Below, one piece after another: positions 53,405 to 61,188 of a stretch of 64,000 nt of DNA. Numbering within the stretch: the stretch's first letter is position 1; each line of letters starts with the position of its first letter. The DNA is taken from the NCBI GenBank assembly GCA_014584315.1, contig JACTNA010000031.1, positions 89,824 to 153,823 of the forward strand, in the 5' to 3' direction. This stretch comes from Planctomycetota bacterium. Its GTDB lineage: Bacteria > Planctomycetota > Phycisphaerae > Phycisphaerales > UBA1924. The position numbers were made by a program, and so were the translations under genes. Below the pieces are notes generated by a model. It searched no databases and was not told where the DNA came from. It was given only the letters and a program-made list of their open reading frames with translations.

Positions 53405-53492
53405 CGATCCCTTTATCCTTCAATCCCTTGATCCCTTGATCCCTTGATCCCTTGATCCCTTGATCCCTTGATCCCTTGATCCCTTGATCCCT
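53405..53492. repeat. Perfect 8-copy octamer array (TGATCCCT) before serA stop
   Basis: Eight perfect copies of TGATCCCT fill 53429-53492, preceded by three decayed units (CGATCCCT, TTATCCTT, CAATCCCT) at 53405-53428. On the minus strand this is GGG-N5-GGG repeated, a G-quadruplex spacing. It lies between convergent rnr and serA and ends six bases from the serA stop. The unit resembles the array at 8774-8813. Confidence 0.95.
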
Positions 53493-53497
53493 TCCCT

Positions 53498-54745
53498 TCA
53501 CCACAGCACCCGCGTCCGCACAGTCTCCGGAATCGACTCCAACTCCTCTAGGGCGGCCGCGGACTCCGTCGGGTCGACATCGAGCACGACGTAGCCGAGT
53601 TCCGAGTCCGTCTCCAGGCGCTGCGAGCGGACGTTGATGCCGCGGGCCGCGAGCAGGGCGTTGATCTTCGAGAGGACGCCCGGCACGTTGCGGTGCAGGT
53701 GCAGCACGCGGTGGGTGGCCTCGGCGGACTCGCCCGCGCGGTGCGGCTGCGGGGGCAGGTCCACCTGCGGCAGGTTGACGGCTCCGGCGGTCGAGCCTGC
53801 GTTCACGAACGCGATGAGCTTGGCGGCCACGTCGCGCCCGATCGCCTCCTGGGCCTCGGCCGTGCTGCCGCCGACGTGCGGGGTGAGGATGACGTTGGGC
53901 AGGCCCGCGAGTTCGCAGCGGAACGATTCGCCCGCCGCGGCCGGCTCCTCGGGGAAGACGTCGAGCGCGGCGCCGCCCACCCGGCCGGCCCCGATCGCCT
54001 CGCGAAGGGCGGGCAGGTCCACGAGCGAGCCGCGGGCGTTGTTGATGAGCATGGCGCCGCGACGCATCCGCGCGATCGCGTCGCGCCCGATCATGCCCGC
54101 GGTCTGCGGCGTGGCGGGGACGTGCAGCGTGACCACGTCGCTCCGTTCGAGCAGTTCGCCGAGCGATCCCACGCGCTCGGCGTTGCCGAGGGCGAGGCGA
54201 GGGGCGGTGTCGAAGAAGAGCACGCGCATGCCCATCGCCTCGGCGAGGACCGAGACCTGCGAGCCGATGTGCCCGTAGCCGACGATGCCCAGCGTGCGAC
54301 CGCGGACCTCGTGCGCTCCGGCCGCGCTCTTGTCCCACGTCCCGGCGTGCATCTGGGCGTTCTTCTCGACGGTGCGCCGGCAGAGCATGACGATCTCGGC
54401 CACGGTGAGTTCGGCGACGGATCGCGTGTTGCTGAAGGGCGAGTTGAAGACGGGCACGCCGCGCGAGCGGGCCGTGCGCAGGTCCACCTGGTCGGTGCCG
54501 ATGCAGAAGCAGCCGACCGCGAGCAGCCGCCGCGCCGCACCGATGAGGTCCGCGTTCAGCCGCGTCTTCGAGCGCAGGCCGACGACGTGCGCAGACTCGG
54601 CAATCTCTCGCAGGCGGGCCGGGTCGGGCGATCCGCGGTCGGCCTCGACGCGGAACCCCTCACGCGTGAACGCCTCGACGGCCGCCGGGTGCACGCCCTC
54701 GAGCAGCACGACGCGGATGCGGTCTTTGGGGAATGAGGTGTCCAT
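53498..54745 (-). CDS. serA: D-3-phosphoglycerate dehydrogenase
   Basis: This gene encodes 415 residues, the length of the E. coli-type enzyme with a C-terminal ACT domain. It oxidises 3-phosphoglycerate to phosphohydroxypyruvate, the first step of serine synthesis. Nucleotide site 'TLGIVGYGHIGSQVSVLAEA' (about 150-170), catalytic Arg in 'NARGSLVD', Glu and His in 'NVILTPHVGGSTAEAQEAIG'. The ACT region starts near 340 ('VLHLHRNVPGVLSKINALLA') and should bind serine for feedback control. A low-complexity array borders each end of the gene. Confidence 0.95.
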   Translation of the reverse strand: MDTSFPKDRIRVVLLEGVHPAAVEAFTREGFRVEADRGSPDPARLREIAESAHVVGLRSKTRLNADLIGAARRLLAVGCFCIGTDQVDLRTARSRGVPVFNSPFSNTRSVAELTVAEIVMLCRRTVEKNAQMHAGTWDKSAAGAHEVRGRTLGIVGYGHIGSQVSVLAEAMGMRVLFFDTAPRLALGNAERVGSLGELLERSDVVTLHVPATPQTAGMIGRDAIARMRRGAMLINNARGSLVDLPALREAIGAGRVGGAALDVFPEEPAAAGESFRCELAGLPNVILTPHVGGSTAEAQEAIGRDVAAKLIAFVNAGSTAGAVNLPQVDLPPQPHRAGESAEATHRVLHLHRNVPGVLSKINALLAARGINVRSQRLETDSELGYVVLDVDPTESAAALEELESIPETVRTRVLW

Positions 54746-54789
54746 GGAAAATGGCAGATCGCAAAGCGGAAAAGGGCAAATCGAAAGAA

Positions 54790-54923
54790 CAGCAAGGCAG
54801 CAGATCAGCAGATCAGCGGATCAGCAGATAGAGAGCGTGCGGCGTCGGGGGATCGGGCTGCGAGATCGGCCTCGGCATCTGCGGTTCTGGTGCTCTGTTG
54901 CTCTGCTGCTTTGCTGCTCTGCT
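54790..54923. repeat. Inverted octamer arrays overlapping the uppP 3' end
   Basis: Left array 54798-54829: CAGCAGAT, CAGCAGAT, CAGCGGAT, CAGCAGAT. Right array 54892-54923: GCTCTGTT, GCTCTGCT, GCTTTGCT, GCTCTGCT. Bases 54790-54811 match the reverse complement of 54895-54916 at 19 of 22 positions. The right array lies inside the uppP reading frame and the left one covers its stop codon. Confidence 0.88.
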
Positions 54924-55860
54924 GGTTCGCTTCTCCTTCTCCGATCGTGACAAGCCCGGCGGCTATCGCCGCGCCGAGGACGGCGCACAGAACGAGGCGG
55001 TACCAGCCGAAGGGCGCCAGGCCGTGGTGGTTCAGGAAGGCGACCAGCCAGCGGATGGCGACGACGGCCGAGGCGGTGGCGACGACGATGCCGATGATGC
55101 AGGGCACGACACCGATCGTCTCGAACAGCGTCGGTCCGCCCGATTCGCGCGCCTCCATCAGGTTCTTGGCGAGTTTGTAGGCGCACGCGCCGCCGAGGGT
55201 GGGCAGGCCGAGGATGAACGAGAACTCCGCCGCCGCGCGGGGCTTGAGGCCGATCAGCACGCCCCCGGCGATGGTCATCATGGATCGGCTGGTGCCGGGC
55301 CACATGGCGACGCACTGCATGAGTCCGATGAGCAGCGCGCCCGCCGGCGTGAGTTGCTCCAGGTCGCGGCCCAAGCGGGCGAGGCGCTCGCCGTTCCTGG
55401 CGTCGCCGGTCTCCGCGGCGCGTGCGGCCCGCAGTCGCCAACGGTCGAGCGCGATCATGAAGACGCCGCCCAGCGCGAGCGCGGCCAGCACGGGGCCGGT
55501 GCTGAAGAGGTGCGATTCGATCCAGTCATCGAGCAGCACGCCGAGCACCGCCGCGGGCACGAACGCCACCGCCACGTTGATGCCCAGGCGAAGCCCCGCG
55601 GTGTCGCCGGGGCCGATCCGCACCAGCCCCAGCCCCCCGACGATCATGCGTCGCACGCTGGGCCAGTACAGGCCGAGCACGGCGAGGATCGCTCCGCCCT
55701 GGATGACGACGTTGAACGCATCGACCGCCGCTTTCGTCTCCGGCGGTTCGTCCAGACCCATCAGCCCGGACGCGAGGATCAGGTGCCCGGTCGAACTGAC
55801 GGGCAGGTACTCCGTGATCCCCTCGACCAGCCCCAGCACGACCGCCTGCCACCATTCCAC
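54805..55860 (-). CDS. uppP: Undecaprenyl-diphosphatase with repeat-derived C-terminal tail
   Basis: This gene encodes 351 residues. UppP (BacA) is an integral membrane enzyme that dephosphorylates undecaprenyl pyrophosphate for cell-wall carrier recycling. 'QAVVLGLVEGITEYLPVSST' followed by GHL and 'WPGTSRSMMTIAGGVLIGLK' are the two active-site motifs. Family proteins are usually 260-290 residues. The extra length includes a loop around 130-175 and a hydrophilic C-terminal tail (ANQQSSKAAEQQSTRTADAE) encoded by the octamer array at 54892-54923. The start is a GTG with AAAGGA upstream. Planctomycetes do make peptidoglycan, so the role is ordinary. Confidence 0.93.
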   Translation of the reverse strand: MEWWQAVVLGLVEGITEYLPVSSTGHLILASGLMGLDEPPETKAAVDAFNVVIQGGAILAVLGLYWPSVRRMIVGGLGLVRIGPGDTAGLRLGINVAVAFVPAAVLGVLLDDWIESHLFSTGPVLAALALGGVFMIALDRWRLRAARAAETGDARNGERLARLGRDLEQLTPAGALLIGLMQCVAMWPGTSRSMMTIAGGVLIGLKPRAAAEFSFILGLPTLGGACAYKLAKNLMEARESGGPTLFETIGVVPCIIGIVVATASAVVAIRWLVAFLNHHGLAPFGWYRLVLCAVLGAAIAAGLVTIGEGEANQQSSKAAEQQSTRTADAEADLAARSPDAARSLSADPLIC

Positions 55861-55956
55861 GCGATGGGTCCTTTCCGGGGCCAGAGTGCGGGCGGCAGTC
55901 TACGGCCCACCGATGCACGCCCGACCCCTCGCCTCTTCTCTATCGGTCGGGCGGGT

Positions 55957-55962
55957 TAGGCT
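55957..55962 (+). promoter_or_regulatory. -10 box of the SpoU methyltransferase gene
   Basis: TAGGCT ends five bases before the GTG at 55968, consistent with initiation at the start codon. Confidence 0.4.
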
Positions 55963-55967
55963 CTGGC

Positions 55968-56843
55968 GTGGAGATTCCCGCGGCCCTGCGCACCCGGCTG
56001 GAGCACATTTCGGACGCGGATGATCCACGCGTCGCGGTCTATCGCGATCAGAAGGATCAGTGGCTCCGGGCGCGGGCCGAGGGGGGAACCGGGCTTCACG
56101 GCGGCCTGTTCATGGCGGAAGGGGAACTGGTCGTCCGGACGCTGCTGCGATCGAGGTTTGAGGCGGTGTCGGCGCTGGTGGCAGAGAACCGTGTGCGTGC
56201 GTTGGCCGACGCGCTGGCCGCCCTCCCCGCCCACGTGCCGGCGTACGCTGCGTCCGCGGATGTGCTCGAAGCGATTGTGGGCTTCGATCTGCACCGGGGC
56301 GTGCTCGCGTGCGGGCGTGTCGGCCGGCCGCTCGACGCCGTGTCGGTCGTGCGGCGGGCGAGCGTGCTCGTCGTCGCGGAGGAGTTGTCGAACCACGACA
56401 ACCTCGGGTCGATCTTCCGGAGCGCGGCGGCGCTGGTCGGGCCGGAACGGGCGGGGGTGCTGCTCGGGCCGCGCTGCTGCGATCCGCTGTATCGCAAGTG
56501 CCTGCGTGTGTCGATGGGGTGCGCGCTGCTGGTGCCGTTCGCTCGCGTCGATCCTTGGCCGGACGCGCTCCGGGCGGTCCGGGCCGACGGGTTCACACTG
56601 ATCGCGCTCACGCCCGACGCGGGTGCTGTGCCGATCGACGAGGCGGCTCGGCGGGCGGCCTCATCGCCCCGGTTCAAGCCCGCGCTCCTGGTGGGGGCGG
56701 AAGGGCACGGCCTGAGCGAGCGCGCGTTGGCGGCGTCGGACCTGCGGGTTCGCATCCCGATCGCCCCGGCGGTCGATTCGCTCAACGCTGCGGTGGCCGT
56801 AGCAATCGCCCTGCATCGGCTGGCAGGGGTAGACGGTAGATAA
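55968..56843 (+). CDS. SpoU/TrmH-family RNA methyltransferase
   Basis: This gene encodes 291 residues from a GTG. The N-terminal 100 residues resemble the L30e-like substrate-binding domain ('FMAEGELVVRTLLRSRFEAV'). The SPOUT knot motifs are 'LVVAEELSNHDNLGSIFRSA' (motif 1, Asn/Arg), 'ALLVGAEGHGLSERALAASD' (motif 2) and 'IPIAPAVDSLNAAVAVAIAL' (motif 3). It methylates a ribose 2'-OH of rRNA or tRNA with SAM; target not deducible. A second SPOUT gene, trmL, lies 1.4 kb downstream. Confidence 0.9.
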   Translation: MEIPAALRTRLEHISDADDPRVAVYRDQKDQWLRARAEGGTGLHGGLFMAEGELVVRTLLRSRFEAVSALVAENRVRALADALAALPAHVPAYAASADVLEAIVGFDLHRGVLACGRVGRPLDAVSVVRRASVLVVAEELSNHDNLGSIFRSAAALVGPERAGVLLGPRCCDPLYRKCLRVSMGCALLVPFARVDPWPDALRAVRADGFTLIALTPDAGAVPIDEAARRAASSPRFKPALLVGAEGHGLSERALAASDLRVRIPIAPAVDSLNAAVAVAIALHRLAGVDGR

Positions 56844-56963
56844 AGGGGGAACCCTCGGGCGTGCCCGTGCGTCTGTATGGGTGGGGGTGTGGCGGTCGAG
56901 CCGTGCCCCTATCCTGTCGGTGCCGATTCGCCCGGACCCTCCCGCTGGAAGGAGCCACGTGCC

Positions 56964-58247
56964 ATGAGAACCCCGAGCCTGCTGCTGGCCGCCGTCCTTT
57001 TCACGCTCCCTGCCGCCGGTCAGGACGGCGTGATCCGCGAGAGCACGGGCGATCGGCTCGGGCGGCTGACGAAGATGGAGTTGGCGCCGTTCGACGGCGC
57101 GAACTGGAATCTGCTCTCCTCGTGGACGAACGGGGACGCGCTGACAAGCGAGTCGACGAACGGCAAGGTCGTGGTCGTGATGACGTGGGCCGGGTGGAAT
57201 CCGGTCGCGTCGCGCGTGCTGCCGATGGTGAAGCGGCTGCACGACAACTACGAGGGCGAGGGACTGGTCATCGTCGGCGTGCACCACGCGACGGGATGGG
57301 ATGAGGGGCTGAAGGCGGCCGAGCGGGCGGGGGTCAAGTTCCTGCTCGCGCACGACGCGGAGAGCAAGTTCCGCGAGGCGCTGCTCGTGGATCAGGACCC
57401 GGACTTCTATGTGATCGACCGCGCGGGGCAGCTGCGGTACGCGGACATCGTGACCGAGTCGGTCGAGACGGCCGTCCGGGCGACGCTGGGCGAGACGGTC
57501 GACGAGGCCGCCGGGATTCGCGGTCGGCTGGCGGACGAGGCGCAACGGCGCGAGGCTGAGGCCCGCCGGACCGAGGCGATCCGTTCGCAGATCGACCTTC
57601 GGACGCTGCCCGAGGTGCCGTTCATGGCGCCGTCGAAGGCCGCGTACGAGGCGACGACCTGGCCGACGCCGCCGAAGGATGATCAGAACCGAGGGCAGCA
57701 GCAGCCTCAGGAGCCTTCGCTGCTGGTTCTGCCGAAGGAGGGCTACCACCCCGCGCCGCCCGCGACGGCCGGTCGGGCCGTGGTTGTGTACTTCTGGAAT
57801 CCGAACGATCGCGACAGTTACTCGATCATGACCGACATGGACCGTCTGCAGCGGCAGATGGGGCGGGACCTGGTGGTCGTCGGGGCGCTGGTCCCGCTGG
57901 AGGACGAGAACCGAGGCTGGCAGCAGCAGCAGGACACGAAGAACGATCCGGCGGTCCTGACCACGCGGATGACGCAGTTCCGCAACGCCCGGCAACTCGA
58001 CCATGCCCTGCTGCTCGACGTGGCCGGCATGAGCATCGCGTCCATCCCGTCGAGGCAGGGGTACGGTTCGCCGAAGATCCCGATCCCCTATGCCGTGTTG
58101 GCGAGTTCGGACGGGCTGGTGCGGTACTGGGGCAACCCGGTCAGCCCGGCCTTCCGCTCCGCGCTCGACCGCGTGATCCGCGACGATCCGGGCATCGCGG
58201 CCCGCCGTCGCGCGGAGGCGGAGTACATCCGCACGAAGGGCGGGTGA
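56964..58247 (+). CDS. Exported tandem thioredoxin-fold protein without catalytic cysteines
   Basis: This gene encodes 427 residues. The ATG at 56964 follows AAGGAG and starts a signal peptide (MRTPSLLLAAVLFTLPAAGQ). Two TlpA/AhpC-like segments follow: 'GKVVVVMTWAGWNPVASRVL' (about 62-190) and 'GRAVVVYFWNPNDRDSYSIM' (about 268-410). In each the CxxC position lacks cysteine (WAGWNP and WNPNDR), and I see no cysteine in the mature chain. It is likely a binding or scaffold protein rather than a redox enzyme. A Gln-rich linker joins the domains. trmL overlaps its stop. Confidence 0.8.
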   Translation: MRTPSLLLAAVLFTLPAAGQDGVIRESTGDRLGRLTKMELAPFDGANWNLLSSWTNGDALTSESTNGKVVVVMTWAGWNPVASRVLPMVKRLHDNYEGEGLVIVGVHHATGWDEGLKAAERAGVKFLLAHDAESKFREALLVDQDPDFYVIDRAGQLRYADIVTESVETAVRATLGETVDEAAGIRGRLADEAQRREAEARRTEAIRSQIDLRTLPEVPFMAPSKAAYEATTWPTPPKDDQNRGQQQPQEPSLLVLPKEGYHPAPPATAGRAVVVYFWNPNDRDSYSIMTDMDRLQRQMGRDLVVVGALVPLEDENRGWQQQQDTKNDPAVLTTRMTQFRNARQLDHALLLDVAGMSIASIPSRQGYGSPKIPIPYAVLASSDGLVRYWGNPVSPAFRSALDRVIRDDPGIAARRRAEAEYIRTKGG

Positions 58248-58828
58248 GGTCGGCGTTGCGACGGAGTGACGGAGTGGGGGCAGCGGAATCCGAACGCGGC
58301 GCGGGTCCGACTCCGCCGTCGCTCCACGTCGTCCTGCACGAGCCTGAGATCCCGAACAACACCGGGACGATCGGTCGGACCTGCGTGGCGATCGGGGCCG
58401 CGCTGCACCTGATCCATCCGATCGGGTTCGAGATCACGGAGCACGCGTGCCGTCGGGCGGGGCTGGACTACTGGCCGCGGCTCTTCCTCCGGGAGCACGG
58501 GTCGTGGGAGAACTACCTGAGCCGCGAGCGACCCGGACGGGTATGGCTGTTCTCGGCGAAGGCTCGCCGGACGCTCTTCGAGGCCGACTTCCGTCGCGGC
58601 GACCACCTCGTCTTCGGGCGTGAGAGCAAAGGTCTTCCGGACACCATCCTCTGGGCGCACGCCGACCGCGCGCTGTCGATCCCGATGCTCGCGGGTGAGC
58701 GATCGCTGAATCTCGCGAACGCCGCATCGGTCGCGGCGTACGAGGCTGTTCGGCAGATGATCGGGAGAGGAGAGATGGTGGTGGATTCAACGGGTCGGGT
58801 GGCACCGGCCTCGGAAGTGTCGGGTTGA
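58244..58828 (+). CDS. trmL: tRNA (cytidine(34)-2'-O)-methyltransferase
   Basis: This gene encodes 194 residues if translation starts at the GTG overlapping the preceding stop. A short SPOUT enzyme: 'LHVVLHEPEIPNNTGTIGRT', 'HLVFGRESKGLPDTIL', 'IPMLAGERSLNLANAASVAA'. TrmL 2'-O-methylates the wobble base of certain tRNA-Leu in other bacteria. The first 20 residues (before PPSLHVV) are not part of the fold and include codons made by the GACGGAGT repeat at 58260-58275, so the true start may be later (for example GTG 58274). Confidence 0.9.
   Translation: MRSALRRSDGVGAAESERGAGPTPPSLHVVLHEPEIPNNTGTIGRTCVAIGAALHLIHPIGFEITEHACRRAGLDYWPRLFLREHGSWENYLSRERPGRVWLFSAKARRTLFEADFRRGDHLVFGRESKGLPDTILWAHADRALSIPMLAGERSLNLANAASVAAYEAVRQMIGRGEMVVDSTGRVAPASEVSG
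58260..58275 (+). repeat. GACGGAGT octamer pair at the trmL 5' end
   Basis: Two perfect copies of GACGGAGT followed by GGGGG, identical to the unit next to the rnr stop (53339-53362). It lies within the annotated first 11 codons of trmL. Confidence 0.85.
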
Positions 58829-58934
58829 GGGAATTGTGCGGCCCGACGAACGCGGGGCGGCCAACGGCCGTACCGATCGTCGGAACGACTGTGCTCGTCC
58901 TGACTCCTCCTCGCTGTTTCTCTCCGAACGGACA

Positions 58935-58977
58935 GCCGGCAGCCGCCACCCAGGGCCTTGGGTGGTAGACTGCCGGC
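58935..58977. promoter_or_regulatory. Nested inverted repeat over a -10 box
   Basis: GCCGGCAG (58935-58942) pairs with CTGCCGGC (58970-58977), and inside them CCACCCA (58946-58952) pairs with TGGGTGG (58959-58965). The TAGACT -10 box of the next gene (58966-58971) lies in the right half. It may be a terminator for trmL, an operator, or both. Confidence 0.5.
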
Positions 58978-58984
58978 GTTCGTT

Positions 58985-59254
58985 ATGGCGACCGGCACTC
59001 GCAGCCATCCCGATCCGCGGCGCAGAGTCGGCGCGGACCGCGCGCGCACGCGGCTCCTGCTTTGGGCGGTTTTTCTCGGGCTTTGTGCGGCCTCGCTGCC
59101 CGCGTGCCACCAGTCGCCGATCAACGCGCGCGACCCACGGAGCCAGTACAGCCGCTACGACTTGGTGCGCGGGCAGTACCCACCGCAATACCTAGAGGAC
59201 GAGTTCGGACGGCGCATCCCCAACCTGCGCGGGCGGCTGCTCGCCACCGAGTGA
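58985..59254 (+). CDS. Small putative lipoprotein
   Basis: This gene encodes 89 residues from the ATG at 58985. A basic N-terminus (1-22) is followed by a hydrophobic stretch LLLWAVFLGLCAASLPACHQ ending in a possible lipobox (SLPAC). The mature part is short and polar ('QSPINARDPRSQYSRYDLVR', 'QYPPQYLEDEFGRRIPNLRG'), with no family recognised. The -10 box TAGACT stands 13 bases upstream, giving a leader of about six bases. Confidence 0.6.
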   Translation: MATGTRSHPDPRRRVGADRARTRLLLWAVFLGLCAASLPACHQSPINARDPRSQYSRYDLVRGQYPPQYLEDEFGRRIPNLRGRLLATE

Positions 59255-59374
59255 CGGGCGGATCGTCGGGTGGCGCGACCGACAGAATTCCGCGTCGATA
59301 ACGCGCGAATTCCAACGAAACGCACGCCGCAGGCCCGATCGTTTGGTAGTCTTTGCCGATGATGCATCCGTGAG

Positions 59375-60046
59375 ATGGAGCCGAGGGGCATGAAGGCCGA
59401 CCGCAGCACGACCCGCATGAGCCGCCGCTCGAAGACGGTCTGGCTGTCGCTGCTGGCCGCGATGACGGGCGTGAGCGGGGCGCTGCTCGCGCTCGACGGC
59501 GGCCCGGCCCCGCGTTTCGACGGCCTGACGCTCCCCGCCCTCGCCGCCGCCACGGGGCCTGCCTCGATGGAGGTCGTCCTCGCGCCCCGGCAGCCGCTGG
59601 ACCGCGAACGCTGGCAGGCGATCGTCATCGAGCAGTCAGGCTCGCCCTTCGGAACCGCGTCGTCGATCGACCAGGAGCACAAGGCCCGGAACCTGCGCGG
59701 CCTGGGCTACCACTTCGTGATCGGCAACGGCAACGGGCTGTCGGACGGCGAGATCCACGTGGGCTACCGGTGGCTCGAGCAGCAGGCCGGGGCGCACACG
59801 GGCGGCCCGGACGCCGACTGGTACAACCAGCACGCGATCGGCATCTGCCTCGTCGGCCACGGGGATCGCCGGTCGTTCACCGACGCCCAGATCTCGCGCC
59901 TCGTCGAACTCGTGGGCGTGCTTGCCCGAGACCTGGGCATCCCGCCGGAGCGGATCCTCTTCGCGTCGGATGTGTCGCCTTCGGGCGGGCCGGGGCGTCT
60001 CTTCCCGGCGGCGGCGTTCCGGGAGCAGGTGGACGCCCGCCGCTGA
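59375..60046 (+). CDS. PGRP/amidase_2-fold protein lacking zinc ligands
   Basis: This gene encodes 223 residues from ATG 59375; ATG 59390 is an alternative. A signal or anchor segment (TVWLSLLAAMTGVSGALLAL) is followed by an N-acetylmuramoyl-L-alanine amidase/PGRP fold: 'WQAIVIEQSGSPFGTASSID', 'GYHFVIGNGNGLSDGEIHVG', 'AGAHTGGPDADWYNQHAIGI', 'ASDVSPSGGPGRLFP'. In active enzymes the first motif has VIHH and the last GHRDVSP..CPG. Here they read VIEQ, ASDVSP and GGPG, so all three zinc ligands appear missing. It probably binds muropeptide without cutting it. Exported or membrane-tethered. Confidence 0.83.
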   Translation: MEPRGMKADRSTTRMSRRSKTVWLSLLAAMTGVSGALLALDGGPAPRFDGLTLPALAAATGPASMEVVLAPRQPLDRERWQAIVIEQSGSPFGTASSIDQEHKARNLRGLGYHFVIGNGNGLSDGEIHVGYRWLEQQAGAHTGGPDADWYNQHAIGICLVGHGDRRSFTDAQISRLVELVGVLARDLGIPPERILFASDVSPSGGPGRLFPAAAFREQVDARR

Positions 60047-60280
60047 CGCGGGGTTGCTCGCGTATCACCGGACGGCGTTGGCGGGGTCGCACCGCGGGCA
60101 ATGTTGCTGCTAAGATCGGGTCCGGTCCCCCGACAGGGGAGGCCGCGTACACGCCGCCCTCCGGTCCACGGGCCGATCCGGGTCGTCTTTCGGGCGGTGT
60201 CCGGGCACCAGGCACACCGCCGGTCTGTCGTCCGGCGGGGTTTCGGAGGAGCGGCCCCCGCGCGTCGCGGGGGTTCGACG

Positions 60281-61183
60281 ATGGCAGAGGACACCTCATC
60301 CGTGCCGGTGAAGAAGAAGGGCGACGTCGTCGAGGGCTACCGCGTGCTGTCCGAGATCGGACGGGGGGCGGCGTCCGTCATCTACCTGGTGCAGGACCCC
60401 AAGTCCAAGCAGATCGTCGCCCTCAAGCACGTCGAGAAGCAGACGGACAAGGACCAGCGTTTCCTCGACCAGACCGAGACCGAGTACAAGGTCGCCCGGC
60501 AACTGGACCACCCCGGCATCCGCAAGATCGAGCGGCTCATCCGGAAGGGGTCCTTCCTGGCGGTCAAGGAGTTGTACCTCGTCATGGAGTTTGTCGACGG
60601 GGTGAGCCTCGACCGGCACCCGCCGCAGACGTTCGAGGAGGCGTGCGCCATCTTCGAGCAGGCGGCGGCGGCCATGTCCCACATGCACGGGCGCGGGTTC
60701 GTGCACGCCGACATGAAGCCCAACAACATCGTCGTCTCCGAGGGCGGCGTGGTGAAGATCATCGACCTCGGGCAGTCGTGCCCCTCCGGCACGATCAAGC
60801 CGCGGATTCAGGGGACACCGGACTACATCGCCCCCGAGCAGGTCCACCGGCGGGCGATCACCCCCAAGACGGACGTCTACAACCTCGGGGCCACGATGTA
60901 CTGGGTGCTGACGCGCCAGCACATCCCCACCGCGCTGGCCAAGGGCGACTCGCTCGTCGGCTCGCTGGACGACAACCTCGTCGCCAAGCCGAAGCCCGCG
61001 ATCGAACTCAACCCGCGCATCCACCCCAAACTCAACGACCTCATCATGCAGTGCGTCGAGATCGACCCCGAGAAGCGCCCCGAGTCGATGAAGGAGGTCC
61101 AGGATCGCTTGAACCTCGTCCGGGGCATCCTGCACGCGGCGACGACGATGGCCGCGGGCGCGATCGACGACGAGGAGGACTAG
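60281..61183 (+). CDS. Serine/threonine protein kinase
   Basis: This gene encodes 300 residues. Eukaryotic-type (Hanks) kinase: glycine loop '[13 protein letters not shown]', lysine in 'IVALKHV', catalytic loop HADMKPNN (HAD in place of HRD), DLG in place of DFG ('VKIIDLGQS'), '[10 protein letters not shown]' and the late motif '[13 protein letters not shown]'. It has no membrane helix or extra domain, so it is a soluble kinase. Key catalytic Asp and Lys are kept, so it should be active. The codons for its last acidic residues double as the ribosome site of the downstream phosphoesterase. Confidence 0.9.
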   Translation: MAEDTSSVPVKKKGDVVEGYRVLSEIGRGAASVIYLVQDPKSKQIVALKHVEKQTDKDQRFLDQTETEYKVARQLDHPGIRKIERLIRKGSFLAVKELYLVMEFVDGVSLDRHPPQTFEEACAIFEQAAAAMSHMHGRGFVHADMKPNNIVVSEGGVVKIIDLGQSCPSGTIKPRIQGTPDYIAPEQVHRRAITPKTDVYNLGATMYWVLTRQHIPTALAKGDSLVGSLDDNLVAKPKPAIELNPRIHPKLNDLIMQCVEIDPEKRPESMKEVQDRLNLVRGILHAATTMAAGAIDDEED

Positions 61184-61188
61184 CGATC
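61172..61188 (+). promoter_or_regulatory. Shine-Dalgarno sequence and AUC start of the phosphoesterase gene
   Basis: GAGGAGGA (61172-61179), inside the kinase C-terminal codons, stands six bases before ATC (61186). No ATG, GTG or TTG occurs in the phosphoesterase frame between the last upstream stop region and its catalytic motif, so the optimal spacing points to AUC initiation. The alternative is a -1 frameshift at the kinase end. Confidence 0.5.

Noticed and set aside
53405..53492. Possible CRISPR array
   Set aside because: The repeats are contiguous 8-mers with no spacers and no cas genes nearby.
53397..54338. Repetitive protein frame (RDQGIKGS repeats) antisense-shifted from serA
   Set aside because: It is the octamer array read in a non-serA frame; the rest is an out-of-frame translation of serA.
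59770..61185. N-terminal extension of the phosphoesterase frame
   Set aside because: This part is out of frame with the amidase and kinase genes it crosses and has shadow-type Arg/Gly composition. The protein-like sequence begins only after the kinase stop.
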